Assembly: GCF_000382345.1 (NCBI RefSeq)
Contig: NZ_KB908101.1
Location: 1 to 64,000 of the forward strand
Length of the DNA stretch: 64,000 bases
DNA from: Massilia niastensis DSM 21313
GTDB lineage: Bacteria; Pseudomonadota; Gammaproteobacteria; Burkholderiales; Burkholderiaceae_D
Reading direction: 5' to 3'
The position numbers were made by a program, and so were the translations under genes. Within the stretch, counting starts at the first letter, position 1, and the number at the start of each line of letters is the position of its first letter. Below, piece by piece: positions 20,006 through 30,188 of the stretch. The notes beneath the pieces were generated by a model. It was not told the origin of the DNA. It saw only the letters and a program-made list of their open reading frames with translations, and made no database searches.

Positions 20006-21525
20006 TGCGCGCCCTCCCCTGCGATCACATGGAGCACCGAGCTGTCGTCCAGTTCCCCGCGCCGGTATTCGCCGCAGGCCTTGCGGTCGCGCATGACCAC
20101 GATGCGGTCGCTGACGCGCAGGACTTCGGGCAGTTCGGACGAGATGAAGAGGATGGACATGCCCTTGCGGCACAGGCGAGTGACGTAATCCATGATTTCC
20201 TGTTTGGCGCGCACATCGATGCCGCGCGTCGGTTCGTCGAGGATCATCAGCTTCGGCTCGGTCGCCAGCCAGCGCGCCAGCAGCACCTTCTGCTGGTTGC
20301 CGCCCGAGAGCGTGCCGATCGGCGTGTCGATGCTGGCCGTCTTGATCCCCAGCTGTTTCACATAATAGTTGGCCAGCTCCTGCTGGCGGCGCAGCGGGAT
20401 CGCCCGCATCAGGCCCTGGCGCGCCTGCAGCGCCAGGATCAGGTTCTCGCGCACCGACAGCGACAGGATCGCGCCCTCGTGCTTGCGGTCTTCCGAGCAG
20501 AAGCCGATGCCCTCGGCAATCGCGTCACGCGGGGTCGAGAAGTTCAGCGCGCGGCCCTTGATCTCGATCGCGCCGCTGTCGGCCTTGTCGGCGCCGAACA
20601 GCAGGCGCGCGGTTTCGGTCCGCCCGGAGCCGAGCAGCCCGGCCAGTCCGAGCAGCTCGCCCTTGCGCACTTCAAGGTCGATGGGAGCGAGCACGCCGCG
20701 CCGCGCCATCTGCTTCGTGCGCAGGAAGACCTCGCCCACGGTGGCGTCAAGGGCCGCACAGGCGGCGGCCTGCTCCGGCGCCTCGCTGGAAGCGCCGATC
20801 ATCTTGTTGACCAGGGCCAGGCGCGACAGCTCGCTGCACGCGTACTCGCCTTCGCGCTCGCCGTTGCGCATCACCGTGATGCGGTCCGAGATCGCGTAGG
20901 TCTGGTCGAGGAAGTGGGTGACGAACAGGATCGCCATGCCCTGCTCGCGCAGCGAGCGCAGCACCGAGAACAGCAGCTGCACTTCGGCTTCGTCGAGGCT
21001 GGAGGTCGGTTCGTCGAGGATCAGCACGCGCGCCGAGATGTTCAGGGCGCGCGCGATCGCCACCATCTGCTGGATCGCGAGCGGATAGGAAGACAATGGC
21101 TTGCCGACGTCGATGTCGATCTGCAGGCGCGCCAGCAGCTCGGCCGCCTGTTTGCGCATGCCACGCCAATCGATCATGCCGTAGCGGCGCGGATAGCGGC
21201 CGATGAAGATGTTTTCGGCGACCGACAGGTTCGGGCACAGGTTCACTTCCTGGTACACCGTGCTGATGCCCAGCTCCTGCGCATGCTGCGTGGAGCATGG
21301 CGCGATCGCCTCGCCGTCGAGCACGATGCTGCCGTGCTCGGGCTGGTAGACGCCGGTCAGCACCTTGATCAGGGTGGACTTGCCGGCGCCGTTCTGGCCC
21401 ATCAGCGTGTGCACTTCTCCCGGATACAGGCGCAGGCCCGCATCCGAGAGCGCCTTCACGCCCGGGAACTGCTTGTGGATGCCGGTGACTTCGAGCACCG
21501 GCGCCGCTTTGGTCGGGGCGAGCAT
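20002..21525 (-). CDS. ytfR: Sugar ABC transporter ATP-binding protein (YtfR-like)
   Basis: A 507-residue protein with two fused ATPase domains, as in RbsA/MglA/YtfR. The first has a full Walker A GQNGAGKST (about 44-52), Walker B ARVLILDEPTSSLD and a signature-loop variant (LSSYPLAIQQM). The second has a degenerate Walker A (GLLGSGRTE) but an intact signature LSGGNQQK and Walker B LMILDEPTRGID, the normal asymmetric pattern of this family. Start ATG 21525 is seven bases after the binding-protein gene. It powers import of the sugar delivered by the periplasmic protein upstream. Confidence 0.93.
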   Translation of the reverse strand: MLAPTKAAPVLEVTGIHKQFPGVKALSDAGLRLYPGEVHTLMGQNGAGKSTLIKVLTGVYQPEHGSIVLDGEAIAPCSTQHAQELGISTVYQEVNLCPNLSVAENIFIGRYPRRYGMIDWRGMRKQAAELLARLQIDIDVGKPLSSYPLAIQQMVAIARALNISARVLILDEPTSSLDEAEVQLLFSVLRSLREQGMAILFVTHFLDQTYAISDRITVMRNGEREGEYACSELSRLALVNKMIGASSEAPEQAAACAALDATVGEVFLRTKQMARRGVLAPIDLEVRKGELLGLAGLLGSGRTETARLLFGADKADSGAIEIKGRALNFSTPRDAIAEGIGFCSEDRKHEGAILSLSVRENLILALQARQGLMRAIPLRRQQELANYYVKQLGIKTASIDTPIGTLSGGNQQKVLLARWLATEPKLMILDEPTRGIDVRAKQEIMDYVTRLCRKGMSILFISSELPEVLRVSDRIVVMRDRKACGEYRRGELDDSSVLHVIAGEGAQ

Positions 21526-21532
21526 GGGCGCC

Positions 21533-22495
21533 TCAGTATTGACGGTTCGGGAATTCCTTGGCCGCGACTTCAGCTGGGAATACCCCTTCGTTCACGGTAA
21601 TGCGCTTCGGGACGGCCTGGCCGGCCTTCACCGCCTGCGCGGTCTGGATCAGCTGGGGTCCGAGCAGCGGATTGCACTCCACCGTGACGTTCAGCTTACC
21701 CATCATCATGGCCTCGAACGCGCCCTTCACGCCGTCGATCGACACGACCAGGATGTCCTTGCCCGGCTTCAGGCCGGCTTCCTCGATCGCCTGGATGGCG
21801 CCGATCGCCATGTCGTCGTTGTGCGCGTACAGCACGTTGATGTTTTTGCCCTCCGATTTCAGGAAGGCTTCCATGACTTCCTTGCCCTTGGCGCGGGTGA
21901 AGTCGCCGGTCTGGGAGCGGATGATCTTCAGCTTCGGATTGGCGGCGATGGCTTCCAGGAAGCCGGCCTTGCGGTCCAGCGCCGGCGCCGATCCGACGGT
22001 GCCCTGCAGCTCGACGATGTTGTAGCCGCGGTTCGGGTTCTTCTTCTGGTGCTCGGCCAGCCAGCGCCCGGCGCGGCGGCCCTCTTCCACGAAGTCGGAG
22101 CCGATGAAGCTGACGAACAGCGAAGGATCGCTGACCTTGACGGCGCGGTCGGTCAGGATCACGGGGATCTTCGCGGCCTTCGCTTCGCGCAGCACGGTGT
22201 CCCAGCCGCTTTCCACGACCGGAGAGAAAGCGATCACGTCGACGCGCTGGGCGATGAAGGAGCGGATCGCCTTGACCTGGTTTTCCTGGCGCTGCTGGGC
22301 GTCAGCGAACTTGAGGTTGACGCCGGCCTTCCTGGCGGCGTCCTTGATGGAGGCGGTATTCGCGGTGCGCCATTCGCTTTCGGCGCCGACCTGCGAGAAG
22401 CCGATCGTCAGCGGCTTGGCGGCGAAGGCCGGGCTGGCGGCGACCAGCGTTGCGGCCATGGCCGCGCCCAGGAGGTTCCTGCGGGTGAGTCTCAT
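21533..22495 (-). CDS. ytfQ: Periplasmic sugar-binding protein (YtfQ-like)
   Basis: A 320-residue type-1 periplasmic binding protein. It starts MRLTRRNLLGAAMAATLVAASPAFA, a signal peptide with a twin-Arg-like stretch (TRRNLLG). The mature part begins KPLTIGFSQVGAESEWR, with family landmarks FSPVVESGWDTVL, ILTDRAVKV, IGSDFVEEGRRAG and YAHNDDMAIGAI. ATG 22495 is favoured by GGAG eight bases upstream over the GTG codon just before it. E. coli YtfQ binds galactofuranose; here the surrounding genes argue for arabinose, perhaps also galactose. It is the first gene of the operon driven from operator site A. Confidence 0.9.
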   Translation of the reverse strand: MRLTRRNLLGAAMAATLVAASPAFAAKPLTIGFSQVGAESEWRTANTASIKDAARKAGVNLKFADAQQRQENQVKAIRSFIAQRVDVIAFSPVVESGWDTVLREAKAAKIPVILTDRAVKVSDPSLFVSFIGSDFVEEGRRAGRWLAEHQKKNPNRGYNIVELQGTVGSAPALDRKAGFLEAIAANPKLKIIRSQTGDFTRAKGKEVMEAFLKSEGKNINVLYAHNDDMAIGAIQAIEEAGLKPGKDILVVSIDGVKGAFEAMMMGKLNVTVECNPLLGPQLIQTAQAVKAGQAVPKRITVNEGVFPAEVAAKEFPNRQY

Positions 22496-22523
22496 CACTT
22501 GTCTCCGGAATTGTTGTCTCGCA

Positions 22524-22590
22524 ATCCTAAGACAAGGTGAGATACGAATCCAATAATATTTTACAGAACTCCGATGTCAAATTTAGTATC
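22524..22590 (-). promoter_or_regulatory. Promoter and operator site A, upstream of ytfQ operon
   Basis: Read on the minus strand: dyad GATAC-N8-GACATC-type (22573-22590), then the -35 box TTGGAT (22548-22553), an 18-base spacer, and the -10 box TAGGAT (22524-22529). On the plus strand the parts read ATCCAATAATATTTT, CCGATGTC and TTTAGTATC at offsets 1, 24 and 35. The same offsets occur at sites B and C. The dyad would be centred about 65 bases before the start of transcription (about 22517), as usual for LysR-type activators. Confidence 0.65.
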
Positions 22591-22772
22591 GATCGTCCTG
22601 TTTTGACCGTCCAGCTTGCTCGGCCACGCGAGCTTTGGTCAATCTCGAGGACAGGAGGCACTACCTCGATTTACCAGACTTAACTCCCTTCCCCGATCGC
22701 CGGCTGCTAAGCTGATTTCAGTGGATCCCCACATCCGGCATCCGGACGAGCTCATTCAAAGGAACTGAAAAC

Positions 22773-23873
22773 ATGTCACACAACACCGAATCCAAACTGT
22801 TCGCTCCACTGAAGATCGGCGCGATCGACGTCGCCAACCGCGTGGCCATGGCGCCACTGACCCGTTCACGCGCCGACATGGAAGGCGTGCACTCGGAACT
22901 CGCGGTCGAGTACTACCGCCAGCGCGCCACGGCGGGGCTGATCATCAGCGAGGCGACCAATATCTCGCGCGAAGGACGCGGCTATGCCTTCACTCCCGGC
23001 ATCCATACCGATGCGCAAGTCGCCTCCTGGCGCCGCGTCACCGCGGCGGTGCATGCGGCCGGCGGCAGGATCGTCTGCCAGCTCTGGCACGTAGGCCGCA
23101 TGTCGCATTCCAGCCTGCAAGCCGATGGCGCGGCCCCTGTCGCCCCGTCCGCCATCCAGGCCGGCGAAGTGGTGTTCCTGGAAAGCCAGACCCTGGAGCG
23201 CCCCTCGATGCCGCGCGCCCTGGAAACGGCGGAGATCGCCCGTATCGTCGAGGACTACCGCCATGCCGCGCGCTGCGCGCTGGATGCCGGCTTCGACGGC
23301 GTCGAGATCCACGCGGCCAACTGCTACCTGCTGGAACAGTTCATCCGCGACAGCACCAACCAGCGCACCGACCAGTACGGCGGTTCGGTCGAGAACCGCA
23401 CCCGCTTCCCGATCGAGGTGGTCAAGGCCGTGGCCGGGGTCTGGGGCGCCGACCGTGTCGGCGTGCGCCTGTCGCCGATCACGCGCGCCGTCGGCGACAC
23501 GCCGCTGGACAGCGATCCGGAAGGCACCTACTTCTACCTCGCCGAACAACTCGGACAGCTCGGCCTGGCCTACCTGCACTGCGTCGAAGGCCAGACCCAG
23601 GGCGACAATGCCGCCGCCGGCTTCGACTTCAAGCGCCTGCATGCCTCCTTCGGCGGCATGTACATCGCCAACAACAGCTACGACCGCGAGATGGCGATCG
23701 CCGCGCTGGAATCGGGACATGCCGACATGGTCGCCTTCGGCCGGCCATTCATTTCCAATCCGGACCTGGTCGATCGCCTGCGCCGTAACGCGCCGCTGGC
23801 GGAAGCCGACCGCAACACCTTCTATGGCGGCGGCGCCGCAGGCTATACCGACTACCCGGTGCTGCCCGGCTAA
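22773..23873 (+). CDS. Old yellow enzyme family NADH:flavin oxidoreductase (NemA-like)
   Basis: A 366-residue FMN-dependent TIM-barrel enzyme that reduces activated C=C bonds and other electrophiles with NAD(P)H. Landmarks: [15 protein letters not shown] at the N-terminus, LWHVGRMSH, the catalytic pair in [14 protein letters not shown] and the signature [20 protein letters not shown], then [11 protein letters not shown] near the end. The order and length fit the NemA/XenB/OPR branch. ATG 22773 has AAGGAACTGAAAAC ahead of it. It diverges from the transporter operon, and its last four bases overlap the end of the convergent regulator gene. Confidence 0.9.
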   Translation: MSHNTESKLFAPLKIGAIDVANRVAMAPLTRSRADMEGVHSELAVEYYRQRATAGLIISEATNISREGRGYAFTPGIHTDAQVASWRRVTAAVHAAGGRIVCQLWHVGRMSHSSLQADGAAPVAPSAIQAGEVVFLESQTLERPSMPRALETAEIARIVEDYRHAARCALDAGFDGVEIHAANCYLLEQFIRDSTNQRTDQYGGSVENRTRFPIEVVKAVAGVWGADRVGVRLSPITRAVGDTPLDSDPEGTYFYLAEQLGQLGLAYLHCVEGQTQGDNAAAGFDFKRLHASFGGMYIANNSYDREMAIAALESGHADMVAFGRPFISNPDLVDRLRRNAPLAEADRNTFYGGGAAGYTDYPVLPG

Positions 23874-26725
23874 AACGCCTGGTCCAGCAGGCGCCTGGCC
23901 TTGCGCAGGTCGGCGCTGGCGAAACCTTCGGTGAAGCTGGCATAGACGTCCGCCAGCAGCCGCCGTCCCTCGCCGGCGGCGCCCTGGCGCATCTTCAGCT
24001 GCGCCAGGCTGGTCGCCGCGCGCAGCTCCCAGGACAGCGCGCCCTGCTGCCTGGCGACCGCCAGCGCCTGCCGGTACAGCTGTTCGGCCGCGGCGCCATC
24101 GCCCGGCTCCAGCAGCTCGCCCTCGATGCGCAGCAGTTCGGCATGGCACCAGCGCTCCTCGCCGGCCTCGCACAAGGACAGCGCCTGCCTGACGAGCGCC
24201 AGGCCGGCATCGCGCCGGCCCTCGGCACCGAAGGCGGCAGCCAGCGTCCCCAGGTGGCTGCCCAGGTGCAGGCGGTATCCCGCCTCCTGCAGCCGGTCGA
24301 CGGCGCGATGCAGCCGCGGCAGGCCTGACGCATCGCCGCGCAGCGCCTGCAGGCTCGCATCCAGGCAATCCCGCAGGTATTCCCACAAGGCCAGCGCATG
24401 GCTCGCCAGACAAGCGGACAGCTCGGCCAGCAAGCCTTCCGCGGCCGGATAGTCGCCGACCTGCACCATGACGGGAAACGCGGCATGGGTGATGGCATTC
24501 ATCAGCGAGGGCGCATGCCCGGAACGGCGCGCCTCCTCCAGCGCGGCGCGCGCGGTCTGCACGGCCTGGTCCGGATAGCCCTGCAGCCACAACACATTGG
24601 CCAGCGTGCCGAGCGCCGCCGAACGCTGGTCGGGCTGGACACGGAGCAGGCGCGAACCGCGCACCGGCGCCACATACTGGTCCAGCATCCGTTCCAGATA
24701 ACGCCGTGCCGCCGCCTGCTCCCCCGCGTGATGCAGGGCGCTGCCGGCCAGCCGGTCCATGACGGCCGCCGCGCTGCGGTCCCCCTCGTCCCCGGCCAGC
24801 GCGCGAAAGCGTCCGGCCAGCGCGAGCACGGCCTGGAACTCGCCCGCATAGCTGCGGCAGACAGCCATTCCCCACAACGCCATCCGCCGGTATTCGTCGT
24901 TTCCCTGTTCGTCAGCCAGTTCCAGGGCGCGCGTCCATGCCGCATCCGCCGCGGGTACGGGACCGCTGGCGTAGAGCGTCGCCGCTCCCAGGGCGGCGCG
25001 CAGCCGCATCTCGTCGCCGGCAGAGGGATGCGGGACGGACAGCGCGCGCTCGACGCACTGGCGGCATTCGTCGAGCAGCAGCAGCTCCATCCACAGCGGT
25101 ATCGCCGCAACGCTCAGCGAGATGCCCAGGGCGGGGTCGCCGCGCGGCGAAAACGCCCACGCCAGCGCGCTGCGCACGTCGTACAGGCAGCGGCCATGGC
25201 CGGCCAGCCAGTCCATCGGCGGAGTCCGGCCCCATTCTCCGGACGCGCGCTCCAGCAGGTCGCGATGAAATGCGGCGTGGCGCCGCCGCATGGCCTCGGT
25301 CTCGCCGCAGCGGTCGAGTTTTTCCCGTGCATAGGCCCTGGTCGTATCGAGCAGGCGGTAATGGACGCAGGGGCGGCTGACATCCGCCAGCAGCAGGGAC
25401 TTGTCCACCAGGTTCGCCACGCCATCCACGACCGTGGACGCATCGGCCGCCGCGTCCGTCCAAAGGCCGGTGGCGGCATCGAGCGTGAAGGCGCCGGCGA
25501 ACACCGACAGGCCGCGCAGCAGCGCACGTTCGCTCTCCGGCAAGACCTCATAGCTCCAGTCGAGCGCCGCCTCCAGCGTGCGGTGACGCGCCACGGAGCG
25601 GCGGCTGCCGCGCTTGAGCAGCTGGAAGCGGTCGTCCAGGCGCGCCGCCAGCGCGTGTGCGCCCAGGGCATCCATGCGCATGGCCGCCAGTTCGATCGCG
25701 AGCGGCATGCCTTCCAGCCGGCGGCAGATCTCCGCCACGGCCGGCGCGTCGGCGTCGGACAGCCGATAGCCGTCCAGGCACTCCGATGCGCGCAGCACGA
25801 ACAGGTGGACGGCCGGGAATTCCAGCGCCTGGAGCGCCGTCAGCGCAGCATCCGCGGGCGGATACGCCAGGGGCCCGAGGCGATACACATGTTCGCCCGC
25901 CGCCCGCAGCGGCTCGCGGCTGGTGGCCAGCACCTGCACGCCAGGCGCGCCGCCGAGGATGCGGCCCGCGAGCAGCGCCACCGTGTCGATCACATGGTCG
26001 CAGCTGTCGAGCACCAGCAGCAGCCGCCGCTCCTGCAGGCTGGCGACCAGGGAGGGCACGGCATCGCCGGAATGGATGCTCAGGCCGAGGGCCGAGGCCA
26101 CGCTGCCCGCCACGAACTGCGCATCGGCCAGCGGGCCCAGGTCCACGAAGCAAATCTCCATGCCGGTTGTGGCGATGAAGGCCTCGGCCAGCGCCAGGGC
26201 CACGGTGGATTTGCCGATGCCGCCCGGCCCGACGATGCTGACCAGGCGGCGCTGCTCCATGCTGCCCAGCAGCGCCGCGACCGTCTCGGCGCGCCCGGTC
26301 ATGCGCGTCAGCGGCGCCGGCAGCCTGTTCATCTGCTCCCAGGCGGCGGAAACGGGCGCCGCCGCCATCTGTGCGGTCTTGCAGGTGACGGGGGCCACGA
26401 AGCGGTAGCCACGGCCGGTCACGGTCGCGATGTAGCGGTTCTCCTTTCCGCCTTCGCACAGGGCCCGGCGCAAGGCCGCCACGTGGACCTTGAGATTGCC
26501 TTCCTCGACCACGGTGCTGGGCCAGGCGCGCGCGATCAGCTCCCGCTTGCTGACCAGCTCACCGGGGCGTTCGACCAGCTCGGCAAGAATATCGAGCGCC
26601 CGGCTGCCCAGGCGTACGGGCGCTTCCCCATGCAGCAAGAGCTGCTGGCCGGGAAGGAAGCGGAAAGGATCGAAGAGATACTCCCGCTCCACCGTGGATG
26701 TCAGGTGATCGTTGCTGGTAACCAT
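23870..26725 (-). CDS. Large transcriptional regulator: OmpR-type winged helix, NB-ARC-type ATPase, TPR-like repeats
   Basis: A 951-residue signal-transduction ATPase. Residues 15-112 are an OmpR-like DNA-binding domain ([27 protein letters not shown] and the C-terminal [10 protein letters not shown] hairpin). Residues 140-420 are a P-loop ATPase with Walker [10 protein letters not shown] (166-174), Walker [13 protein letters not shown] and sensor residues [12 protein letters not shown]. The rest is alpha-helical repeats, Leu/Ala-rich like TPRs, for ligand sensing. The plan resembles regulators such as CadC-winged LuxR/AfsR types; no target is evident. It converges on the old yellow enzyme gene with a 4-base overlap. 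The Shine-Dalgarno sequence is poor (AGAGG abuts the ATG). Confidence 0.85.
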   Translation of the reverse strand: MVTSNDHLTSTVEREYLFDPFRFLPGQQLLLHGEAPVRLGSRALDILAELVERPGELVSKRELIARAWPSTVVEEGNLKVHVAALRRALCEGGKENRYIATVTGRGYRFVAPVTCKTAQMAAAPVSAAWEQMNRLPAPLTRMTGRAETVAALLGSMEQRRLVSIVGPGGIGKSTVALALAEAFIATTGMEICFVDLGPLADAQFVAGSVASALGLSIHSGDAVPSLVASLQERRLLLVLDSCDHVIDTVALLAGRILGGAPGVQVLATSREPLRAAGEHVYRLGPLAYPPADAALTALQALEFPAVHLFVLRASECLDGYRLSDADAPAVAEICRRLEGMPLAIELAAMRMDALGAHALAARLDDRFQLLKRGSRRSVARHRTLEAALDWSYEVLPESERALLRGLSVFAGAFTLDAATGLWTDAAADASTVVDGVANLVDKSLLLADVSRPCVHYRLLDTTRAYAREKLDRCGETEAMRRRHAAFHRDLLERASGEWGRTPPMDWLAGHGRCLYDVRSALAWAFSPRGDPALGISLSVAAIPLWMELLLLDECRQCVERALSVPHPSAGDEMRLRAALGAATLYASGPVPAADAAWTRALELADEQGNDEYRRMALWGMAVCRSYAGEFQAVLALAGRFRALAGDEGDRSAAAVMDRLAGSALHHAGEQAAARRYLERMLDQYVAPVRGSRLLRVQPDQRSAALGTLANVLWLQGYPDQAVQTARAALEEARRSGHAPSLMNAITHAAFPVMVQVGDYPAAEGLLAELSACLASHALALWEYLRDCLDASLQALRGDASGLPRLHRAVDRLQEAGYRLHLGSHLGTLAAAFGAEGRRDAGLALVRQALSLCEAGEERWCHAELLRIEGELLEPGDGAAAEQLYRQALAVARQQGALSWELRAATSLAQLKMRQGAAGEGRRLLADVYASFTEGFASADLRKARRLLDQAF

Positions 26726-26787
26726 CCTCTGGGCCTGATGGGTTCTGGCGCACGCAACACCATCATCTCACAGGCACCTGCCTTTGG

Positions 26788-26817
26788 GGATGCCCTCGCC
26801 AGGCCGGCGTGGCATCC
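26788..26817. terminator. Hairpin between the GH127 gene and the regulator gene
   Basis: GGATGCC (26788-26794) pairs with GGCATCC (26811-26817), and inside the loop CGCC pairs with GGCG. It begins nine bases after the GH127 stop on the minus strand. No T-run follows, so this is a probable rather than classical terminator of the arabinan operon. Confidence 0.45.
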
Positions 26818-26825
26818 TGCCCGCC

Positions 26826-29171
26826 TTATCGCAGCAAGCGCAGTCCGTAGAGGCCACCGGCGACCGATCCGGGACGGGCCACGAAGCGTACGCTCAACTT
26901 GCCCTGCGCGGCCGTCCGCAACGCTTCCGGAATCGGATAATCCACCGTGTAGATCTCGTCCTGCGCATCGCCTGCGAGGGTCACGCTGGCCAGCGGCTGG
27001 CCGTTGAGCAGGATATCGAACTGCCGCCCCGCGTCCGCCCTGGCAAAGCTCAGGCGCAGCAGCTTCGCTTCCTGCTTCGGATCGTTCAGCTCATAGCTGA
27101 ACCACTTGCTCGCATGCCGCCAGTGCCGCCCGTTGTTGATGCCGGCCTCGCTCCCCTCCCCCTTGAAGAAGTGATCCGACTCCGGCTGCTGCTCGCCCGG
27201 CGCCACCTGGTCGATGGTAGCAGCGTCGAGCGCCAGCCGGTCGGCTTCGCGCGCCGCGTTGGCGGCCTGCAGCTGCTGCAGTCCCGCGGGCGTCGAATGC
27301 TGCCAGTACATCGTGTAGCGCGACTCGTGCAGGCGGAAGAACGGGATGAATTCGGTCTTCGCCCCGGCCGCGCCATGCACCAGTCCCGGCGCCGTGAAGG
27401 TCAGCGGCTTGCCCTTGACCGGCTTGAAGCGCCGCACGAAGTCCTTCGAATCGCTCACCAGCATCGGCGCCGACTCCAGCGGGCAGACCGGTCCCTGCGC
27501 GATATGTCCCATGCGCGACTCGTCGGCCAGGAAATCCAGCTTGTCGTCGCCGAACAGGCTGGTCTTCGCCGCCAGCACCACCGGGCCGTGCAGCACGGCG
27601 TAGTAGTTCGACTTGTCCGGCATCTGCTCCAGCCGGGTCGTCATCGGCAGCCGCAGGTCCACCCGGTCGCCCTTGCGCCAGTCGCGCGCCAGGCTGAGGT
27701 AGCCGCCCGGCCGGGCATCCACCTTCACCGCCTTGCCGTTGATCCTGACCTGCATGCGCCCGGCCGCCACCCAGGCCGGATAGCGGATCTTCATCGTGAA
27801 TTTGCCCGGCTCGTCGACCGTCAGGCGCGTCGTGTCCGCATCCGGGAAGCTGGTCGCCTGCGTGATCTTCACGCCGCGCTCGCGCCAGTTCAGGGTCGAG
27901 GGAATGAACAGGTTGACGAACAGCGTGTCGCCTTCGTGCGCGTAGATGAACTCACCGTACTTCGCGTGGCTCTCGATGCCCGAGCCGACGCAGCACCACA
28001 TGCCCTGGTCCACCTGCGAATACACGCGGTAGTGGTTCGGCCGCATCGGCGTGAAGTAGACGAAGCCGCCGCCGGGACGCTGCGAGGACAGGATGTGGTT
28101 GTACAGCGCGCGTTCGTAGTAGTCGCCATAGCTGCCCTTCTGCTCCGACTGGAACAGCATCTGGGTCAGCTTCAGCATGTTGTAGGTATTGCAGGTCTCC
28201 GGGCCCTCGACCTCGTTGATCATCGGGCCGAAGTCCTTCTCGTCGTGGAAGTGCTCCTTGACGCTGTTGCCGCCGATCGCCACCGAACGGCGGTCGTGTA
28301 CCGTCTGCCAGAAGAATTTCGCGGCGTCGCCCAGGTCGTCGCGCCCGGTCAGGTCGGCGATGCGCTTGAAGCCGATCACCTTCGGGATCTGGGTATTGGC
28401 GTGCAGGCCGCTCAGCTTGTCCTGTCCGCGCGCCAGCGGTTCCAGGATCGCCTGGTGCGAGAAGCGCAGCGCCAGGTCGAGGTACTTGCGGTCCCCGGTC
28501 ATCTGGGCCACGTCGGCGAACACCTCGTTCATGCCGCCATGCTCGCTGCGCAGCATGGTCTGCATCTGCTCCGGACTCAGGCGCGAAGTCAGGGCCAGCG
28601 CCCAGTCGCACAAGGCGATCAGCATCGCGCGCGCATCCTCGTTGCCGGCGTAGATGTAGGCGTCGCGCAGCCCGGCATAGACCTTGTGCAGGTTGTACCA
28701 GGGCACCCACTTGCCGTTGACCGAGAAGTTGTCGGCTTCCAGCTTGCCCGCCGCGATGTCGCGCCAGGCCTGCCGTCCGCCGGGGATGCCGCCGACATAG
28801 CCGTCGCCGTTGGCCTGCTGCGCGCGTTTCAGTTCGGCGACGAAGTAGTTCAGCCGGCGCAGCAGTTCGGCGTCGCCGGTCGACGCATGCATCAAGGCCA
28901 GCGCCGACAGGTAGTGCCCTCCCATGTGCCCGTCCAGCCCTGTCGATTCCCAGTTGCCGTAGGTGGGCTTGCGCGGCTCCAGTCCCGCCTCGCGCAGGAA
29001 AGGGGCCAGCAGCCGGTCCGGCTCCATCGCCATCAGGTAGTTCAGGTCCGTGGCCTGGGCGTCGAGGAAGGGACCGGGCTTGAGCCGCACGTCCGCCAGG
29101 GGGAACAAAGCGGCCGCTTGCGCCCAGGCGCTGGCGACCATCAGGCTCAAGGCCGCGATCCGGATCTTCAT
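26826..29171 (-). CDS. Secreted GH127 beta-L-arabinofuranosidase (DUF1680 family)
   Basis: A 781-residue enzyme with signal peptide MKIRIAALSLMVASAWAQAAA. GH127 uses a zinc-bound cysteine as nucleophile. The ligands seen are E325 and C327 in GPETCNTYN and the pair C393-C394 in MWCCVGSG, with C393 as predicted nucleophile; E306 in VKEHF is the likely acid/base. The catalytic (alpha/alpha)6 barrel is at about 25-430 with beta-sandwich domains after it. Known members release beta-L-arabinofuranose from hydroxyproline-linked arabinan and related plant glycoproteins. The start at 29171 overlaps the previous GH43 stop as ATGA. The frame is open upstream into that gene, but only this start gives a signal peptide. 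Confidence 0.92.
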   Translation of the reverse strand: MKIRIAALSLMVASAWAQAAALFPLADVRLKPGPFLDAQATDLNYLMAMEPDRLLAPFLREAGLEPRKPTYGNWESTGLDGHMGGHYLSALALMHASTGDAELLRRLNYFVAELKRAQQANGDGYVGGIPGGRQAWRDIAAGKLEADNFSVNGKWVPWYNLHKVYAGLRDAYIYAGNEDARAMLIALCDWALALTSRLSPEQMQTMLRSEHGGMNEVFADVAQMTGDRKYLDLALRFSHQAILEPLARGQDKLSGLHANTQIPKVIGFKRIADLTGRDDLGDAAKFFWQTVHDRRSVAIGGNSVKEHFHDEKDFGPMINEVEGPETCNTYNMLKLTQMLFQSEQKGSYGDYYERALYNHILSSQRPGGGFVYFTPMRPNHYRVYSQVDQGMWCCVGSGIESHAKYGEFIYAHEGDTLFVNLFIPSTLNWRERGVKITQATSFPDADTTRLTVDEPGKFTMKIRYPAWVAAGRMQVRINGKAVKVDARPGGYLSLARDWRKGDRVDLRLPMTTRLEQMPDKSNYYAVLHGPVVLAAKTSLFGDDKLDFLADESRMGHIAQGPVCPLESAPMLVSDSKDFVRRFKPVKGKPLTFTAPGLVHGAAGAKTEFIPFFRLHESRYTMYWQHSTPAGLQQLQAANAAREADRLALDAATIDQVAPGEQQPESDHFFKGEGSEAGINNGRHWRHASKWFSYELNDPKQEAKLLRLSFARADAGRQFDILLNGQPLASVTLAGDAQDEIYTVDYPIPEALRTAAQGKLSVRFVARPGSVAGGLYGLRLLR

Positions 29172-30187
29172 TTCTTTTCGACGCTCGTGTAGCGGTTCAG
29201 GTCCTTCTGGTCGACCAGCGGCCAGCCATCCTTGTCCCACTTCATTTCCAGGACTTTCAGCTTCTGCTGGTACTTGTCGGCGGTCTCGTAGGCGTGCAGC
29301 ACCATGACATCCTTGCCGTCGAAGGCATAGGCGCTGTTGTGCCCCAGGGCCTTCCAGTCGCCGTCGCCCTGGATCACGAGCGAACCGCCGCCCTTCGCCA
29401 TGTCGACGCCATTCCGGTCCAGGTAAGGACCGGTGACCTTCTGCGAACGCCCGACCACCACCTTGTAGGTGCTGTCCTTGGCCTTGCAGCACAGGTCCCA
29501 GGACGCGAACAGGTAGTACCAGCCGTTCTTGCGGAAGATGAACGGCGCCTCGATCTGGGCCGGGCCGGCCTCCTCGTCCGGCGCGTAGGCCGGACGTTCG
29601 CGGCGCGCGATGGTGTGCCATTCCTGCGGTTCGGCCAGCCTGGTGCGGCTGGCGTCCAGCTTCACCAGCTTCAGGCCGCTCCAGAACGAACCGAAGGACA
29701 TCCAGGGCGTTCCGCCCTCGTCGTCGATCACGTGCGAATCGATGGCGTTCCACAGGTCGCGGCCCGGCACCGACTGCAGCACCATGCCCTGGTCTTCCCA
29801 GCGGTAGTTCGGCGAACGCGGGTCGAGCGTGACGTTGGTCGTCACGCCGATGCCCGAGGTGTTCTTGCCGAAGCCCGACACCGAGTAGTACAGGTAGTAC
29901 TTGCCGTTGTGGTGGTAGATGTCCGGCGCCCAGATATGGTCGTTGAAGGTCGGCGCCGCCTTCTTCGCCCATGCCGGTTCGCCCTGGAAGACCCGGCCTT
30001 CCGGCTTCCAGGTCTTCATGTCGCTCGAACTGTAGAAGGTGATGCCGGGACCGGTGCTGAACAGGTAGTACCTGCTGCCTTCCCTGGCCATCACCGGATC
30101 GTGGACGCTGACCTGCGCCGCATGGGCGGAACCGCCCAGCAGCGCAGCAACGCACACGGCACGTAGGCATGCGTGTGCGAACTTCAT
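29168..30187 (-). CDS. Secreted GH43 enzyme, arabinan endo-1,5-alpha-L-arabinosidase type
   Basis: A 339-residue single-domain propeller with signal peptide MKFAHACLRAVCVAALLGGSAHA. GH43 residues: base D30 in VSVHDPVM, modulator D150 in NAIDSHVID, acid E213 in QIEAPFIF. The VHDPV start, IWAPDIYHHNGKYYLYYS and WNAIDSHVID spellings are those of the endo-arabinanase subfamilies (GH43_4/5). It would cut the 1,5-arabinan backbone outside the inner membrane, making oligosaccharides for the GH51 and other GH43 enzymes. It starts one base after the GH51 stop and overlaps GH127 by four bases. Confidence 0.88.
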   Translation of the reverse strand: MKFAHACLRAVCVAALLGGSAHAAQVSVHDPVMAREGSRYYLFSTGPGITFYSSSDMKTWKPEGRVFQGEPAWAKKAAPTFNDHIWAPDIYHHNGKYYLYYSVSGFGKNTSGIGVTTNVTLDPRSPNYRWEDQGMVLQSVPGRDLWNAIDSHVIDDEGGTPWMSFGSFWSGLKLVKLDASRTRLAEPQEWHTIARRERPAYAPDEEAGPAQIEAPFIFRKNGWYYLFASWDLCCKAKDSTYKVVVGRSQKVTGPYLDRNGVDMAKGGGSLVIQGDGDWKALGHNSAYAFDGKDVMVLHAYETADKYQQKLKVLEMKWDKDGWPLVDQKDLNRYTSVEKK

Positions 30188-30188
30188 C

